Source: Desulfobacterales bacterium (lineage in GTDB: Bacteria; Desulfobacterota; Desulfobacteria; Desulfobacterales; Desulfosalsimonadaceae). Taken from it: a DNA stretch of 64,000 bases. The first letter of the stretch is position 1. Each line of letters starts with the position of its first letter. Shown here in pieces: positions 32,653 to 42,200 of this stretch. The notes below the pieces were generated by a model that worked only from the letters and a program-made list of their open reading frames with translations, made no database searches and was not told the DNA's origin. The stretch covers positions 248,001 through 312,000 of the forward strand of contig JAXHNP010000002.1 of assembly GCA_034520365.1 (NCBI GenBank), given 5' to 3'. Position numbers and translations under genes: made by a program.

Positions 32653-34691
32653 ACCGGCTGCAGTACGATTGCCGTTCGGGCGGGCAGGTAAAGACTAATC
32701 ACCTGACGATTGGCCGGGGGCCCGCTGTCGGGTGGAAACGCATGATGGACCTGCCCGGGGGTCAGCCGGTTGTGGCCGCCGAATTGCGGATCGTCCGTGT
32801 TAAGAATCATCCGGAACGACCCGGGCGGACAATCAATCTGGTAATCTGTATAAGAGCTGGCGGGATGGAAGTTAAAGGCGAATAGCAGACCGTTTCGTTT
32901 AAATGCCAGAATTTTATTTTCATTGTGCTCATGCAGGCGTTCGGCAGCCGGGGTGTCAAGCAGACCGGTTTCTTTTGCCATCCAGACCATCGCCCGATCA
33001 AACTGGCCCAGCTGATGATACTTAAGCGACGGGTCATCTGCCAGGTGCCATTGCCGACGGGCATACCGGTAGCTCCATCCGTTTCCCGCCCTGGGAAAGT
33101 CAATCCATTCGGGATGGCCGAACTCATTTCCCATAAAATTTAAATATCCGCTGCCGGCTGTGGCCAGAGTAATGAGCCGGATCATCTTATGGAGCGCCAT
33201 GCCGCGGTCCACCCCCATTTGAGTGTCATCGACATGCATATGCTCATACATATCCGCTCCGATCAGGCGGAATATCAGGGTCTGGTCTCCGACAAGCGCC
33301 TGATCATGGGATTCCGCGTAGCTGATGGTCCGCTCATCCGCCCGGCGGTTGTTTAACTCATGCCAGAGGTACCCCATGGGCCATTCTTCATCCGGCGTGT
33401 CCTTGGTGAGCTTGATCCAGAAGTCCGGCACCCCCATGGCAAACCGGCAGTCAAACCCGTATCCACCGTCTTTCAGGGCTACCCCAAGGCCCGGCATGCC
33501 GCTCATATCCTCGGCTACGGTTACCGCATGCGGATTGACGGAGTGTATCACTTCATTTGCCAGGGCCAGATAGACCAGGGCTTCTTCATCTACGTTATTT
33601 GTGAAATAGTCGGCATATGAGGTAAATGCCTTTTCAAGCCCGTGGTCCAAATAGAGCATGCTGGTGACGCCGTCAAACCGGAAGCCGTCAAACCGGTACT
33701 CATCCAGCCAGAATCGGCAGTTGGACAAGAGAAAATGCAGCACCTGGATTTTTCCGTAGTCAAAGCACCGGGAATCCCATGCCGGATGCCAGCCCCGGTC
33801 GCCGGAATGAAAATACTGGTAGTCCGTTCCGTCAAACCGGCTTAAGCCTTCCACCTCATTGGTAACCGCATGGGAGTGGACAATATCCATTAAAACCAGA
33901 AGCCCGGCCTCGTGCGCGGCGTCAACCAGGGCTTTTAATTCATCCGGGGTCCCGTATCTGGAGGAGGCGGCAAAGAAATTGGACACCTGGTATCCAAAGG
34001 AACCGTAATAGGGGTGCTCCTGAATGGCCATGAGCTGGATGGCGTTATATCCGGCATCCACTATGCGGGGCAGCACATTGTCCTTAAACTCTGTATAGGA
34101 CCCAATCCCTTCATACGACTGAGCCATCCCGATATGGGCCTCATAAATCAGAAGATCATTGAAATCGCGGGAAAGGGCGGAGTTTTGCCACTGATAGGGC
34201 GTCTCCGGCGCCCATACCTGGGCATTAAAAATCAGGGTTTCCGGGTCCTGCACCACCCGGCGGGCATAAGCCGGAATCCGGTCTCCGCTGCCCCCTGGCC
34301 AGTATATCCGCAATCGATAGTAATTTCCGTGATGGAGGGCATCCGGAGAAAGACGGATTTCCCAGATGCCATCCCTCCCGGTATGTTTAAGGCAATAGCC
34401 TGCCTCTTCCTTCCACTCGGTCATATCGCCGATAATATAGACGGCCTCGGCATTGGGCGCCCATTCCCGGAAGATCCATTGATTGTCCCGGAAATGCAGA
34501 CCGAAATATTCGTGCCCGGCGGCAAAATCGGCAAGGCTGATTTCTCCGCCGGTTAACCGCTGCTTTGCCTGAAGAATTTTTTCTATCCGCCGTTTAATAT
34601 CCGCCTGATAGGGCTCCAGGAAGGAATCCCGCGCCAGCCGGCGGTCTATTCGGTGCTGAATCAAATCTGTATGGTTGTCGGCTGAGACCAT
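32649..34691 (-). CDS. glgB: 1,4-alpha-glucan branching enzyme, eukaryotic-type (GH13_8)
   Basis: The enzyme introduces alpha-1,6 branches into glycogen. An N-terminal CBM48 (about 70-165) is followed by a GH13 barrel with the nucleophile region DGFRFDGVTSMLY, the acid region TVAEDMSGMPG and YAESHDQALVGDQT, then a C-terminal beta domain. The blocks YLNFMGNEFGHPEWIDFPR and GMALHKMIRLITL match the eukaryotic/plant subgroup rather than the usual bacterial GH13_9 enzymes. At 680 residues it also matches eukaryotic length. It is the last gene of the glycogen cluster, 42 bases after the synthase gene. Confidence 0.93.
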   Translation of the reverse strand: MVSADNHTDLIQHRIDRRLARDSFLEPYQADIKRRIEKILQAKQRLTGGEISLADFAAGHEYFGLHFRDNQWIFREWAPNAEAVYIIGDMTEWKEEAGYCLKHTGRDGIWEIRLSPDALHHGNYYRLRIYWPGGSGDRIPAYARRVVQDPETLIFNAQVWAPETPYQWQNSALSRDFNDLLIYEAHIGMAQSYEGIGSYTEFKDNVLPRIVDAGYNAIQLMAIQEHPYYGSFGYQVSNFFAASSRYGTPDELKALVDAAHEAGLLVLMDIVHSHAVTNEVEGLSRFDGTDYQYFHSGDRGWHPAWDSRCFDYGKIQVLHFLLSNCRFWLDEYRFDGFRFDGVTSMLYLDHGLEKAFTSYADYFTNNVDEEALVYLALANEVIHSVNPHAVTVAEDMSGMPGLGVALKDGGYGFDCRFAMGVPDFWIKLTKDTPDEEWPMGYLWHELNNRRADERTISYAESHDQALVGDQTLIFRLIGADMYEHMHVDDTQMGVDRGMALHKMIRLITLATAGSGYLNFMGNEFGHPEWIDFPRAGNGWSYRYARRQWHLADDPSLKYHQLGQFDRAMVWMAKETGLLDTPAAERLHEHNENKILAFKRNGLLFAFNFHPASSYTDYQIDCPPGSFRMILNTDDPQFGGHNRLTPGQVHHAFPPDSGPPANRQVISLYLPARTAIVLQPV

Positions 34692-34733
34692 AAATTCTCC
34701 GCTTTATAAAATTTGGAACGCTCAATTTAGGTT

Positions 34734-36245
34734 TTAATTGATGAGCGGTCTTTCCAGCATGCGCTCATAGAGGTTGATGTACTGGCGAGCCGTGACATCA
34801 TGGTTAAATGTTTCCCGGGCTGTTTGCATGACCCGTTTAATATGGGCCTCGCGCTGCTCGATGGGCATGGCATAAAATATCATGGCCTGCTGGATGGCCC
34901 AGAAAAGACCGTTTGAATCATAACTTTCAAACAAAAACCCGTTTCCGGTATCCGCATCCGGGTCCAGGTGGGTGATGGTGTCATGAATGCCGCCGGTGTC
35001 CCTTGCCACTGGCAGAGAGCCGTAAATCGGGGCGATCATCTGGGGCAGCCCGCAGGGCTCAAAAAGCGAGGGCATCAGGATAAAGTCCGATCCGGCATAA
35101 GCCATTCGGGAGAGGCGTTCATCAAAATCGCAGACCGCCACCCGGTCTTCAATGCCATGAAATGCCACAATATCGCGGAAAACCTGCTTGAAGCCCCCGT
35201 TTGCCACAAACACGATCTCCAGGCGCTGATCCCAGTAGGCCGCTATGGTTTTATAAAGGATCTCCGCCATCAGCTGGCAGCCCTTTTGACTGTTATCCAG
35301 GCGCGAGGGCCAGAAGAACAGGGGCGCATTGTCCTTTTCCACCAGCCCAAGGGATTTCTGAAGGTAGCGCTTGTTCTGGATTTTGCCCACCGGATGATCG
35401 TCCGGGCCGTATTGGCGGATCAGGACTTTATCCGTAGCCGGATCAAAGCTCGGGTCCGGCGAATTTAAAACCCCTGTGGCGCAGTCCGCACTCCATTTGT
35501 TCGTGAGTTCCCGCCGAAGCGAGGGAAATACGAAGCTGTGATGGCCGTCAACGATTTCCTTTAAGAACGTGGGGCTCACCGTGTTAACGAAATGGGCTGC
35601 AAATACGCCGCTGGTCAAAAAATCCACCGGATTTGTCTCCCGGGTGGTTTCATATTCCTCGGCCATGTTGTCATAGTACAAATGGTCCCAGAAATAGGCG
35701 GCGTCAATGCCCCGATCCTCGATATGGGCGAGCGTGGTTTTTACCGTGTGGATATTGTGCACGGTAAACAGACAGGGAATTTTCATTTGCCGGGACATGG
35801 CCGGAACAAGAGCGGTCATCCAGTCGTTGCAGTGGATGAGATCCGGCTTGACCCAGGGCACGATATGGTTCATGACCTCCCGTTGAAATGCCAGGGAGAT
35901 ACGAATGTTTTCCCACCCGTGACGGGAATAGACATTGTGCAGATAGAAAAACGCCCGGTCCTCTGCCAGATGGAGGCGTTCATGAGGCATCTGGGTCCGG
36001 ATGATGTGACGCTGTTTGCGCAGCACCGGACCCATCTGGCTGTCAAACATGGCCCGGTAATCCGGCATGGCCACATGCACATCCGCGCCCTGATTAAACA
36101 GGGAACTGATCAGGGAGGCGGATACATCCGCCAGCCCGCCGGCTTTGGCGCCCATGGCGTTTGCCAGGTTGCCCATACCCTCCGGCAGATAGGTGGTCTC
36201 CGGGGTAACAATCAGTATGCGCGGATTTTTTATACGGCTCGGCAT
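34734..36245 (-). CDS. glgA: Glycogen synthase (GT5)
   Basis: This 503-residue GT5 enzyme elongates alpha-1,4-glucan from a nucleotide sugar. The N-terminal acceptor/donor loop is AKAGGLADVSASLISSL (residues 32-48, a KxGGL motif). DLIHCNDWMTALVP lies in the first lobe. The second lobe has FFWPSRLDNSQKG and the donor-binding LMPSLFEPCGLPQMIA. The ADP-glucose pyrophosphorylase gene (glgC) is not in the window, so the donor source is unknown. It is co-oriented with glgP (36 bases) and glgB. Confidence 0.93.
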   Translation of the reverse strand: MPSRIKNPRILIVTPETTYLPEGMGNLANAMGAKAGGLADVSASLISSLFNQGADVHVAMPDYRAMFDSQMGPVLRKQRHIIRTQMPHERLHLAEDRAFFYLHNVYSRHGWENIRISLAFQREVMNHIVPWVKPDLIHCNDWMTALVPAMSRQMKIPCLFTVHNIHTVKTTLAHIEDRGIDAAYFWDHLYYDNMAEEYETTRETNPVDFLTSGVFAAHFVNTVSPTFLKEIVDGHHSFVFPSLRRELTNKWSADCATGVLNSPDPSFDPATDKVLIRQYGPDDHPVGKIQNKRYLQKSLGLVEKDNAPLFFWPSRLDNSQKGCQLMAEILYKTIAAYWDQRLEIVFVANGGFKQVFRDIVAFHGIEDRVAVCDFDERLSRMAYAGSDFILMPSLFEPCGLPQMIAPIYGSLPVARDTGGIHDTITHLDPDADTGNGFLFESYDSNGLFWAIQQAMIFYAMPIEQREAHIKRVMQTARETFNHDVTARQYINLYERMLERPLIN

Positions 36246-36281
36246 GGTGATTCCATCATATACTAAGTTTCCGATCGAAGT

Positions 36282-38828
36282 TTATTCACTCGCCCAGACA
36301 ATCATGCCCGGCGAATATTTTAACAGCCGGTCGCCCTTTGGGGTTACCCGGGCGGTTAATCCATAGCGGCCGGAGATTTCGCAGGTCAGGTCACTTTCGT
36401 AGATGTAGGTGCCCTCGCCCAGATCCTCCTTAACCGTCATCTTCTCTGCCTGAATGTTTTCAAGGGCTTCAACGCTGCGGATTTTGCCGTAGCAAAGCTC
36501 CACATCCACTTCTTCCGGCAACAATTCTCCCAGATAAACCTTTACGGTCACCTCAAAATTGTCCCCCACCCGGAACGGGCCGTCGAGATTTCTTGTTGGC
36601 CGTTCAACGTAAACCTGATTCCAGTGTTTTTTCAGGCGGTCTTCCAGACGCATGAGTTCTTTGGCCGCACTTGCCTGATTGGCGGTTAATTCATGAAACC
36701 GTCTGGATGCCGGGCGGTAGCCGGTTTCCAGGTATCGGCCCAGCATCCCGTGGGCGCAGAACTGTTTCATGGCCATTTTCATGGACCCCTTCATCATCTG
36801 GATCCATGTGTTGGGGATGTCCCCGTCTTTCCGGTCATAGAATTTGGGGATAATTTCATTTTCCAGAAGATTGTAAAGCGCCTGGCTTTCGACCGAGTCC
36901 TGGAAGTCCCAATCCTCAAACTCCTCACCGCTGCCGATCTTCCAGCCCCGGTCCGGGCCATAGCCTTCGCACCACCAGCCGTCTAAAATGCTGGCGTTTA
37001 ATACGCCGTTCACCGCTGCTTTAATGCCCGAGGTGCCGCAGGCTTCATAGGGCCGGCGCGGGGTGTTTAGCCAGATGTCGCAGCCCTGGATTAAATGCCG
37101 GGCGATATAGGGATCATAATCCTCTAAAAAGATAAAGCGGTGCCGGATTTTGGCTCTTCTGCCGAATTCAATGAGCTGCTGGATGACGCCTTTGCCTTCA
37201 TTGTCTTTGGGATGAGCTTTTCCGGCGATAATAATCTGGATCGGCTGCTGCCGGTTGGTCAACATGGCCTCCAGCCGCTCCGGGTCCTGAAGCAGCATGT
37301 AGGCCCGTTTATAGGTGGCAAATCGGCGGGCAAAACCGATGCTTAAGGCATCATGGTCCAGTACCGCGGCTGCATCCTCCATAATCGATTTCGGTGCATT
37401 GCGTCTTCCATACTGAAGGGTCATCAGTTGCCGGCAGGTACGAATCAGCCGGGCCCGGCTCATTTCGTGTGCCCGCCAGAGCTCTTCGTCGTAAATGTCA
37501 TCAATGCGATCAATGATTTCCGGCTGATGCCAGGTATGCAGATACCACTCCGGCCCGAGGTAGCGTTCAAACAGCATCGCGTTTTCAATGGATATCCATG
37601 AGGGGATATGCACCCCATTGGTCACGTGATCGATCGGCACTTCATTCTCCGGCAGGCCGGGCCAGATTTTATTCCACATTTTTCGGGCCGTATGGCCATG
37701 CAGTTCACTGACCCCGTTACAGTATTCGGCGTTTCGCAGGCCCAGCCCGAACATGGAAAAAGGCGGATGATTATCCGTCTGCTTGATCTGGCCCCAGGAT
37801 ATGATTTCATCCATTGATACCCCGAAGTCATTCTCATAGGGTTTAAGAAAGGGCTTGACCATATCCAGCGGAAATTCGTCATGACCCGCCGCCACCGGGG
37901 TATGGGTGGTAAACACCGTGCTGCGGGGAACAATTTCCCGGGCGGTGCCCAGATCAATGTGGTTCTGCCGCATCAACTGGGATATGCGTTCTAAAATCAC
38001 AAAAGAGCAGTGCCCTTCGTTTAAGTGGCAGGTCGTAGGCTGGATGCCTAAAGCTTCCAATGCCTTCATGCCGCCGATGCCCAATAGGACCTCCTGGGCC
38101 AGCCGGTTTTTGGAATCAGCTGTATAGAGTTTGGCCGTAATATTCCGGTTTTCCGGGGTATTGGCCTGCAGGTTGGTGTCCAGTAAGAACAGGGGGACGC
38201 GGCCGACCATGATCCTTAGCACCTGTGCATGGATGTCTCCGTCCGGACCGGGCACGGCAATCTTGACCTCATTACCGTTTTCGTCTCTTGCCCGTTCGAT
38301 GGGCAGCTGATACAAGTCGGTCTCCGGGTATTCCTCCTGCTGCCAGCCGCTCTGGTCGAGGTACTGATGGAAATAGCCCATGCGATACAGCAGGCCCACC
38401 CCCACCATGGGTTCGCCCCGATCCGAAGCCGCCTTCAGATGATCCCCGGCCAGCATGCCCAGGCCCCCGGCATATAAGGGCAGGCTTTCGTGAATGCCGT
38501 ATTCCATGGAGAAATAGGCGATCGGCCCGATGTCCTCCGAATTTTCCACAGGCGGCTCAACCTGTTTTTCATAAGCGGCTTTCACCCGCTCCAGGTGGGA
38601 GAGGAAACTTTTGTCCCGGGCCGTCGATTCCAGCTGGCGCTGCGGAATCTGGGAGAAGAACTGGATCGGATTTCGGCCCGCGCGGTTCCAGAGCTTGGGG
38701 TCAATTCTTCGAAACAGTTCAATGGCATCCAGATTCCAGCACCACCACATGTTTCTGACCAGGGTTTCAACAAATCGGGTGGATTCCGGAACTTTTGGAT
38801 ATACTTGAAAGGTTTGGATATGTGTCAT
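36282..38828 (-). CDS. glgP: Alpha-glucan phosphorylase (GT35)
   Basis: Phosphorylase releases glucose-1-phosphate from glycogen with pyridoxal phosphate. The 848 residues include an N-terminal DUF3417-type region (LVRNMWWCWNLDAIELFRRI) and the substrate region YFSMEYGIHESLPLYAGGLG. THTPVAAGHDEFP follows, and the PLP-lysine block is EACGTSGIKAAVNGVLNASI near 665. This is the shorter, less regulated phosphorylase family lacking the animal N-terminal control helix. The ATG at 38828 is preferred; an in-frame TTG and GTG lie just upstream. Tandem repeats fill the 150 bases before it. Confidence 0.94.
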   Translation of the reverse strand: MTHIQTFQVYPKVPESTRFVETLVRNMWWCWNLDAIELFRRIDPKLWNRAGRNPIQFFSQIPQRQLESTARDKSFLSHLERVKAAYEKQVEPPVENSEDIGPIAYFSMEYGIHESLPLYAGGLGMLAGDHLKAASDRGEPMVGVGLLYRMGYFHQYLDQSGWQQEEYPETDLYQLPIERARDENGNEVKIAVPGPDGDIHAQVLRIMVGRVPLFLLDTNLQANTPENRNITAKLYTADSKNRLAQEVLLGIGGMKALEALGIQPTTCHLNEGHCSFVILERISQLMRQNHIDLGTAREIVPRSTVFTTHTPVAAGHDEFPLDMVKPFLKPYENDFGVSMDEIISWGQIKQTDNHPPFSMFGLGLRNAEYCNGVSELHGHTARKMWNKIWPGLPENEVPIDHVTNGVHIPSWISIENAMLFERYLGPEWYLHTWHQPEIIDRIDDIYDEELWRAHEMSRARLIRTCRQLMTLQYGRRNAPKSIMEDAAAVLDHDALSIGFARRFATYKRAYMLLQDPERLEAMLTNRQQPIQIIIAGKAHPKDNEGKGVIQQLIEFGRRAKIRHRFIFLEDYDPYIARHLIQGCDIWLNTPRRPYEACGTSGIKAAVNGVLNASILDGWWCEGYGPDRGWKIGSGEEFEDWDFQDSVESQALYNLLENEIIPKFYDRKDGDIPNTWIQMMKGSMKMAMKQFCAHGMLGRYLETGYRPASRRFHELTANQASAAKELMRLEDRLKKHWNQVYVERPTRNLDGPFRVGDNFEVTVKVYLGELLPEEVDVELCYGKIRSVEALENIQAEKMTVKEDLGEGTYIYESDLTCEISGRYGLTARVTPKGDRLLKYSPGMIVWASE

Positions 38829-38849
38829 CTTTTTCACCAATATCTATAC

Positions 38850-38925
38850 AGTTCACAGTTCACGGTTCACAGTTCACGGTTTACGGTTCATGGTTTACGG
38901 TTCATGGTTCATGGTTCATGGTTTA
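38850..38925. repeat. Degenerate tandem repeat (GGTTCATGGTT type)
   Basis: Eight or so head-to-tail copies of a 7-10-base unit (GTTCACGGTTCACAGTTCAC, drifting to GGTTCATGGTTCATGG) fill the space just upstream of glgP. Repeat number could vary between strains. The adjacent 38941-38975 resembles the TTAGGT-type intergenic repeats. Confidence 0.8.
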
Positions 38926-38978
38926 AGGCTAGCAATTAAAGGTTTTAAAACCTTAAACCCAATACCCTATAACTTTCT

Positions 38979-39287
38979 TTAAACCATGACAACCGAGTTT
39001 TCGCTGCCTGAAATGCCGCTTGGGACATATTTATCCGCTTCCCCGTCATTTTCCCATTTGTTTTGATCAAGGAAGTATCGAAACTGGTATTCCTGGTCAA
39101 TGGGTAAATCTATGGTAACGGTGAATGACCCGTTTTTCAATTTTTTCATCCGGGTTTTTTGGGTGTCCCAGTTGTTGAAACTTCCCACAAGATAGGCTGA
39201 GTCCGAATTCTTGGCGACTTCCGGGGGCAGCCGGAAGGTGACCTTGCAAACCGGCTTGGTTTTTAAGTATTGTTTTTTCAAACTCAT
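38979..39287 (-). CDS. Glycogen-binding CBM48/AMPK-type domain protein
   Basis: This 102-residue protein consists of one early-set beta-sandwich: CKVTFRLPPEVAKNSDSAYL, then VGSFNNWDTQKTRMKKLKNG, then YQFRYFLDQNKWENDGEADK. The W/N residues of the glycogen-binding site are conserved. It has no catalytic domain, so it may tether partner enzymes to glycogen. Its ATG overlaps the debranching-enzyme stop codon (ATGA), showing translational coupling. Confidence 0.9.
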   Translation of the reverse strand: MSLKKQYLKTKPVCKVTFRLPPEVAKNSDSAYLVGSFNNWDTQKTRMKKLKNGSFTVTIDLPIDQEYQFRYFLDQNKWENDGEADKYVPSGISGSENSVVMV

Positions 39288-42200
39288 GATGGGTCTTCCT
39301 TTCTTGAATCAGTTAATTTCCGCCAAACGCGGAGCAATTCGCTAACGCCCCAGGCCTGGGCATCACAGCCCCGTTCGGTATGCGGGGCGTCACCGTCGAT
39401 GATTTCGGGAATCTGCCCCGCGCATCCGGTATTTAAGAGCCGGCTGCTGTTGGAAAGCCAGGACAGGGCAGTATCTGTGCCCGAATCGCCATAGCTCATG
39501 GCCCAGGCTTCGCAAAATGACGGAAACACCCAGGTCCAGGCCGTACCGTTATGATAGGCGGGTTTTCGCCGGGTATCCTCATCCCCTGTGTATATCCCCT
39601 GATAAGGATGATAGGGGTCATTTAACAGCCGGTCGTTATGCCGGATCTCCAAGGGCCGGGTCACCGGACGATCTGCCAGGCTGCGGATGGCACCGGGCAC
39701 TAAAAGCTCCAGGCAGTTATCCAACAGGCTGCGGACGCGCTTCGGGTCTGAAACAGCGCCCAGGGTAACGGCAAAAAGCTGGTTGGGCCGCAGGGCATCA
39801 TCCGGCTCGGCCTGGGCGGCCGGTACAAATGAATCGGCGTGCCGGCAGTCCGAAAGGTAGCCTTTGGATTGTAGCACAAATAATTCTTCTATCGAGGATC
39901 TGACCTTTTCAGCCAGTGCGTCCCAGTCACCGTCGGGGTCGTCCAGTTTAGCCAGCATCCGAAGAGCAAAATGCCACAGAGCCTGAATCTCAATCGGATA
40001 GCCCTGCCGCGGCGAGCCGGCGGGATGATTGGTATCCATCCAGGTAAAATGGGCGGGAGAATAAATCAGGCCGCTTTCCTCATCCATTTTGATGCCGTTG
40101 GGCGTTCCTTGAATATAGCCACGGGCAATAGCAGCCAGCACATCAATAATCTTTCGATGCCCGACGGATTTTTCAATGAATTCGTTGCCTCCCAAGGCAT
40201 TCATCAACTCATCACAGGCCACGAAAAACCATAGGGGCGCATCCGAGGTGTCCCGGTTGCTGGCATCATTTCCGCGGATCATATTCGGCAGGGTCCCGTT
40301 TTCTTCAAATGCGGCAAACTGCATCAGGATGGCTTCTGATTCAGTCAAATAGCCCGCAGCTATCAGTCCGCGGATGACGATCAGGGTGTCCCGGCCCCAA
40401 TCCAGGAACCAGGGGTATCCGGCAATTATCGTATACAGGTCTCCGCGGCGGACGACAAACGCCTTAAGGGCATCTTTTAAAGCGGATTCAAACGGGGCGT
40501 ACGGCTCACCGGGTATATTGTTATCCGCCAACTGTTCATTTGAACCGGCAGATGCCGGGACATCCGGTTCGGCATTCACACTTGCCGTAAGCCCCACGGT
40601 TTGGCCGCCGGTTAAATAGATGGAGAAATAGCCCGGACTGAAAAGATCTGTATGCGGATCCATGTGCCGGTCGGCTTCCACCGGCAGGTGAATCATATAC
40701 TGCCATTCCGGCTCCCACACGAAATCGCCGGCAGAGGTTTGGCAGAGAAGTTTTCGGCCCGGGTCAGGGCTAAATTCGAAGCCGTTCTCCATAACCCCGC
40801 AGCTATCCGGGAAGTGATGTTCCGGCCCCATAAACGCCTTGGTATTTGCATGAAAATTACGGTCATCAATATCCGGCCGAATGATCAGCCGTACGGGCTT
40901 ATCATCCGGCAGCCGGTCCGATGCGTCGCCGGCGGTCTGGCGGTTGATAGTTATTATTACCTGATTTTCATTGGGGATCATACGTGCGGTAAACAGCAGG
41001 GAAACATGCTGGCCCTGTCCGCAGGGGATGGTAAAGTGCCAAGTGCCGCCGGCCGCGTTTTGAAGCCAGAACTGTTCCTGGCATTCAATGCCCACGTCCT
41101 GGGAATAGCCCTGAAAAACCAGCCAGGCCCGGCACCGGGAGAGCATGATATGCCGGTCGTCCGGATAATCCGGATTTAAATTGGCGGCCAAAAGCCCATC
41201 ATACTTACTGCTGATCTGTGACCAGGCCGCATGGGCGCGCATCATGGCGCCCCGGCCGTTAGTGCCCAGACATTTAAGCGGGGCCTGATTAAGCGTGCTT
41301 CGGTTAAAAACTTTCTGCGCATACACCTGATCCGGGGCTGCCAGATAAAGCAGACCGGATTCGGTATGGGTATAGCCGTCCCCGTTAAACATGGAAAGCT
41401 TTAAGGTTCGATGCATATGTCCATCTGCAGACGGCAGCGGGGGAAACAGGGCAAAAAACATCCCGTCTGTGCGGCATAAAGCATCCCCGGTTAACCGGGT
41501 TTTTTCGCCGTGTTTGGTCTGCTCAATGATCCTTGCGCGAAACGGCTGCGGCGCCTCAATCATCAGCAGGTGGCCCGCGGGAATCATTACCCGGCGCCGG
41601 CAGTCGGACGGCCATAGCCATGGGACCACCCGGGCCTCATCACCAGCGGGGTTCATTTGCCGGCAGAATCCTATGGGATCAGAAGCCAGGGCATCTGCTG
41701 CCGAATCCGGATCAAAACCGCCCAGGTGGCTGGTGCCGTGGTAAACCAGAAACACTTCAAGCGCGGCCGCCCGAAGCCGCTGCCTGGCGATTCTTTCCGG
41801 AAGTCCCGGCGTATTATCGGCCGGAGCGGCCTGCTCCCCCGGGCAGAGGCAATAAACCCGGCCGGGGGGAAGGGAAATCGTATAACCCTCATGATTGGAG
41901 GTATTTATCTCAATGCGTTGATCAGTCAGGAGATCCGTGTAGACGGCATCCCCGATTCCGGCATCACTCGGGGACCAGCAGGCCTCATTCGGCTGATCCG
42001 TATCCAGATTCACCAGTATCAGAAGATTTTGCCCGGAGGGCCGATGCTTTCGGGAAAAGACCAGAATATTGGCCGCGCCGGTCTGGATCATCCGGATGTC
42101 GGTATTATCAAAAAAAGCCGGATGGGTTTTAAGGAGTTTGTTGATTCGGCGGATCTGATCCACCTGATTCTCAGTGCTTCCCCAGTTAAGGGATTTGGCG

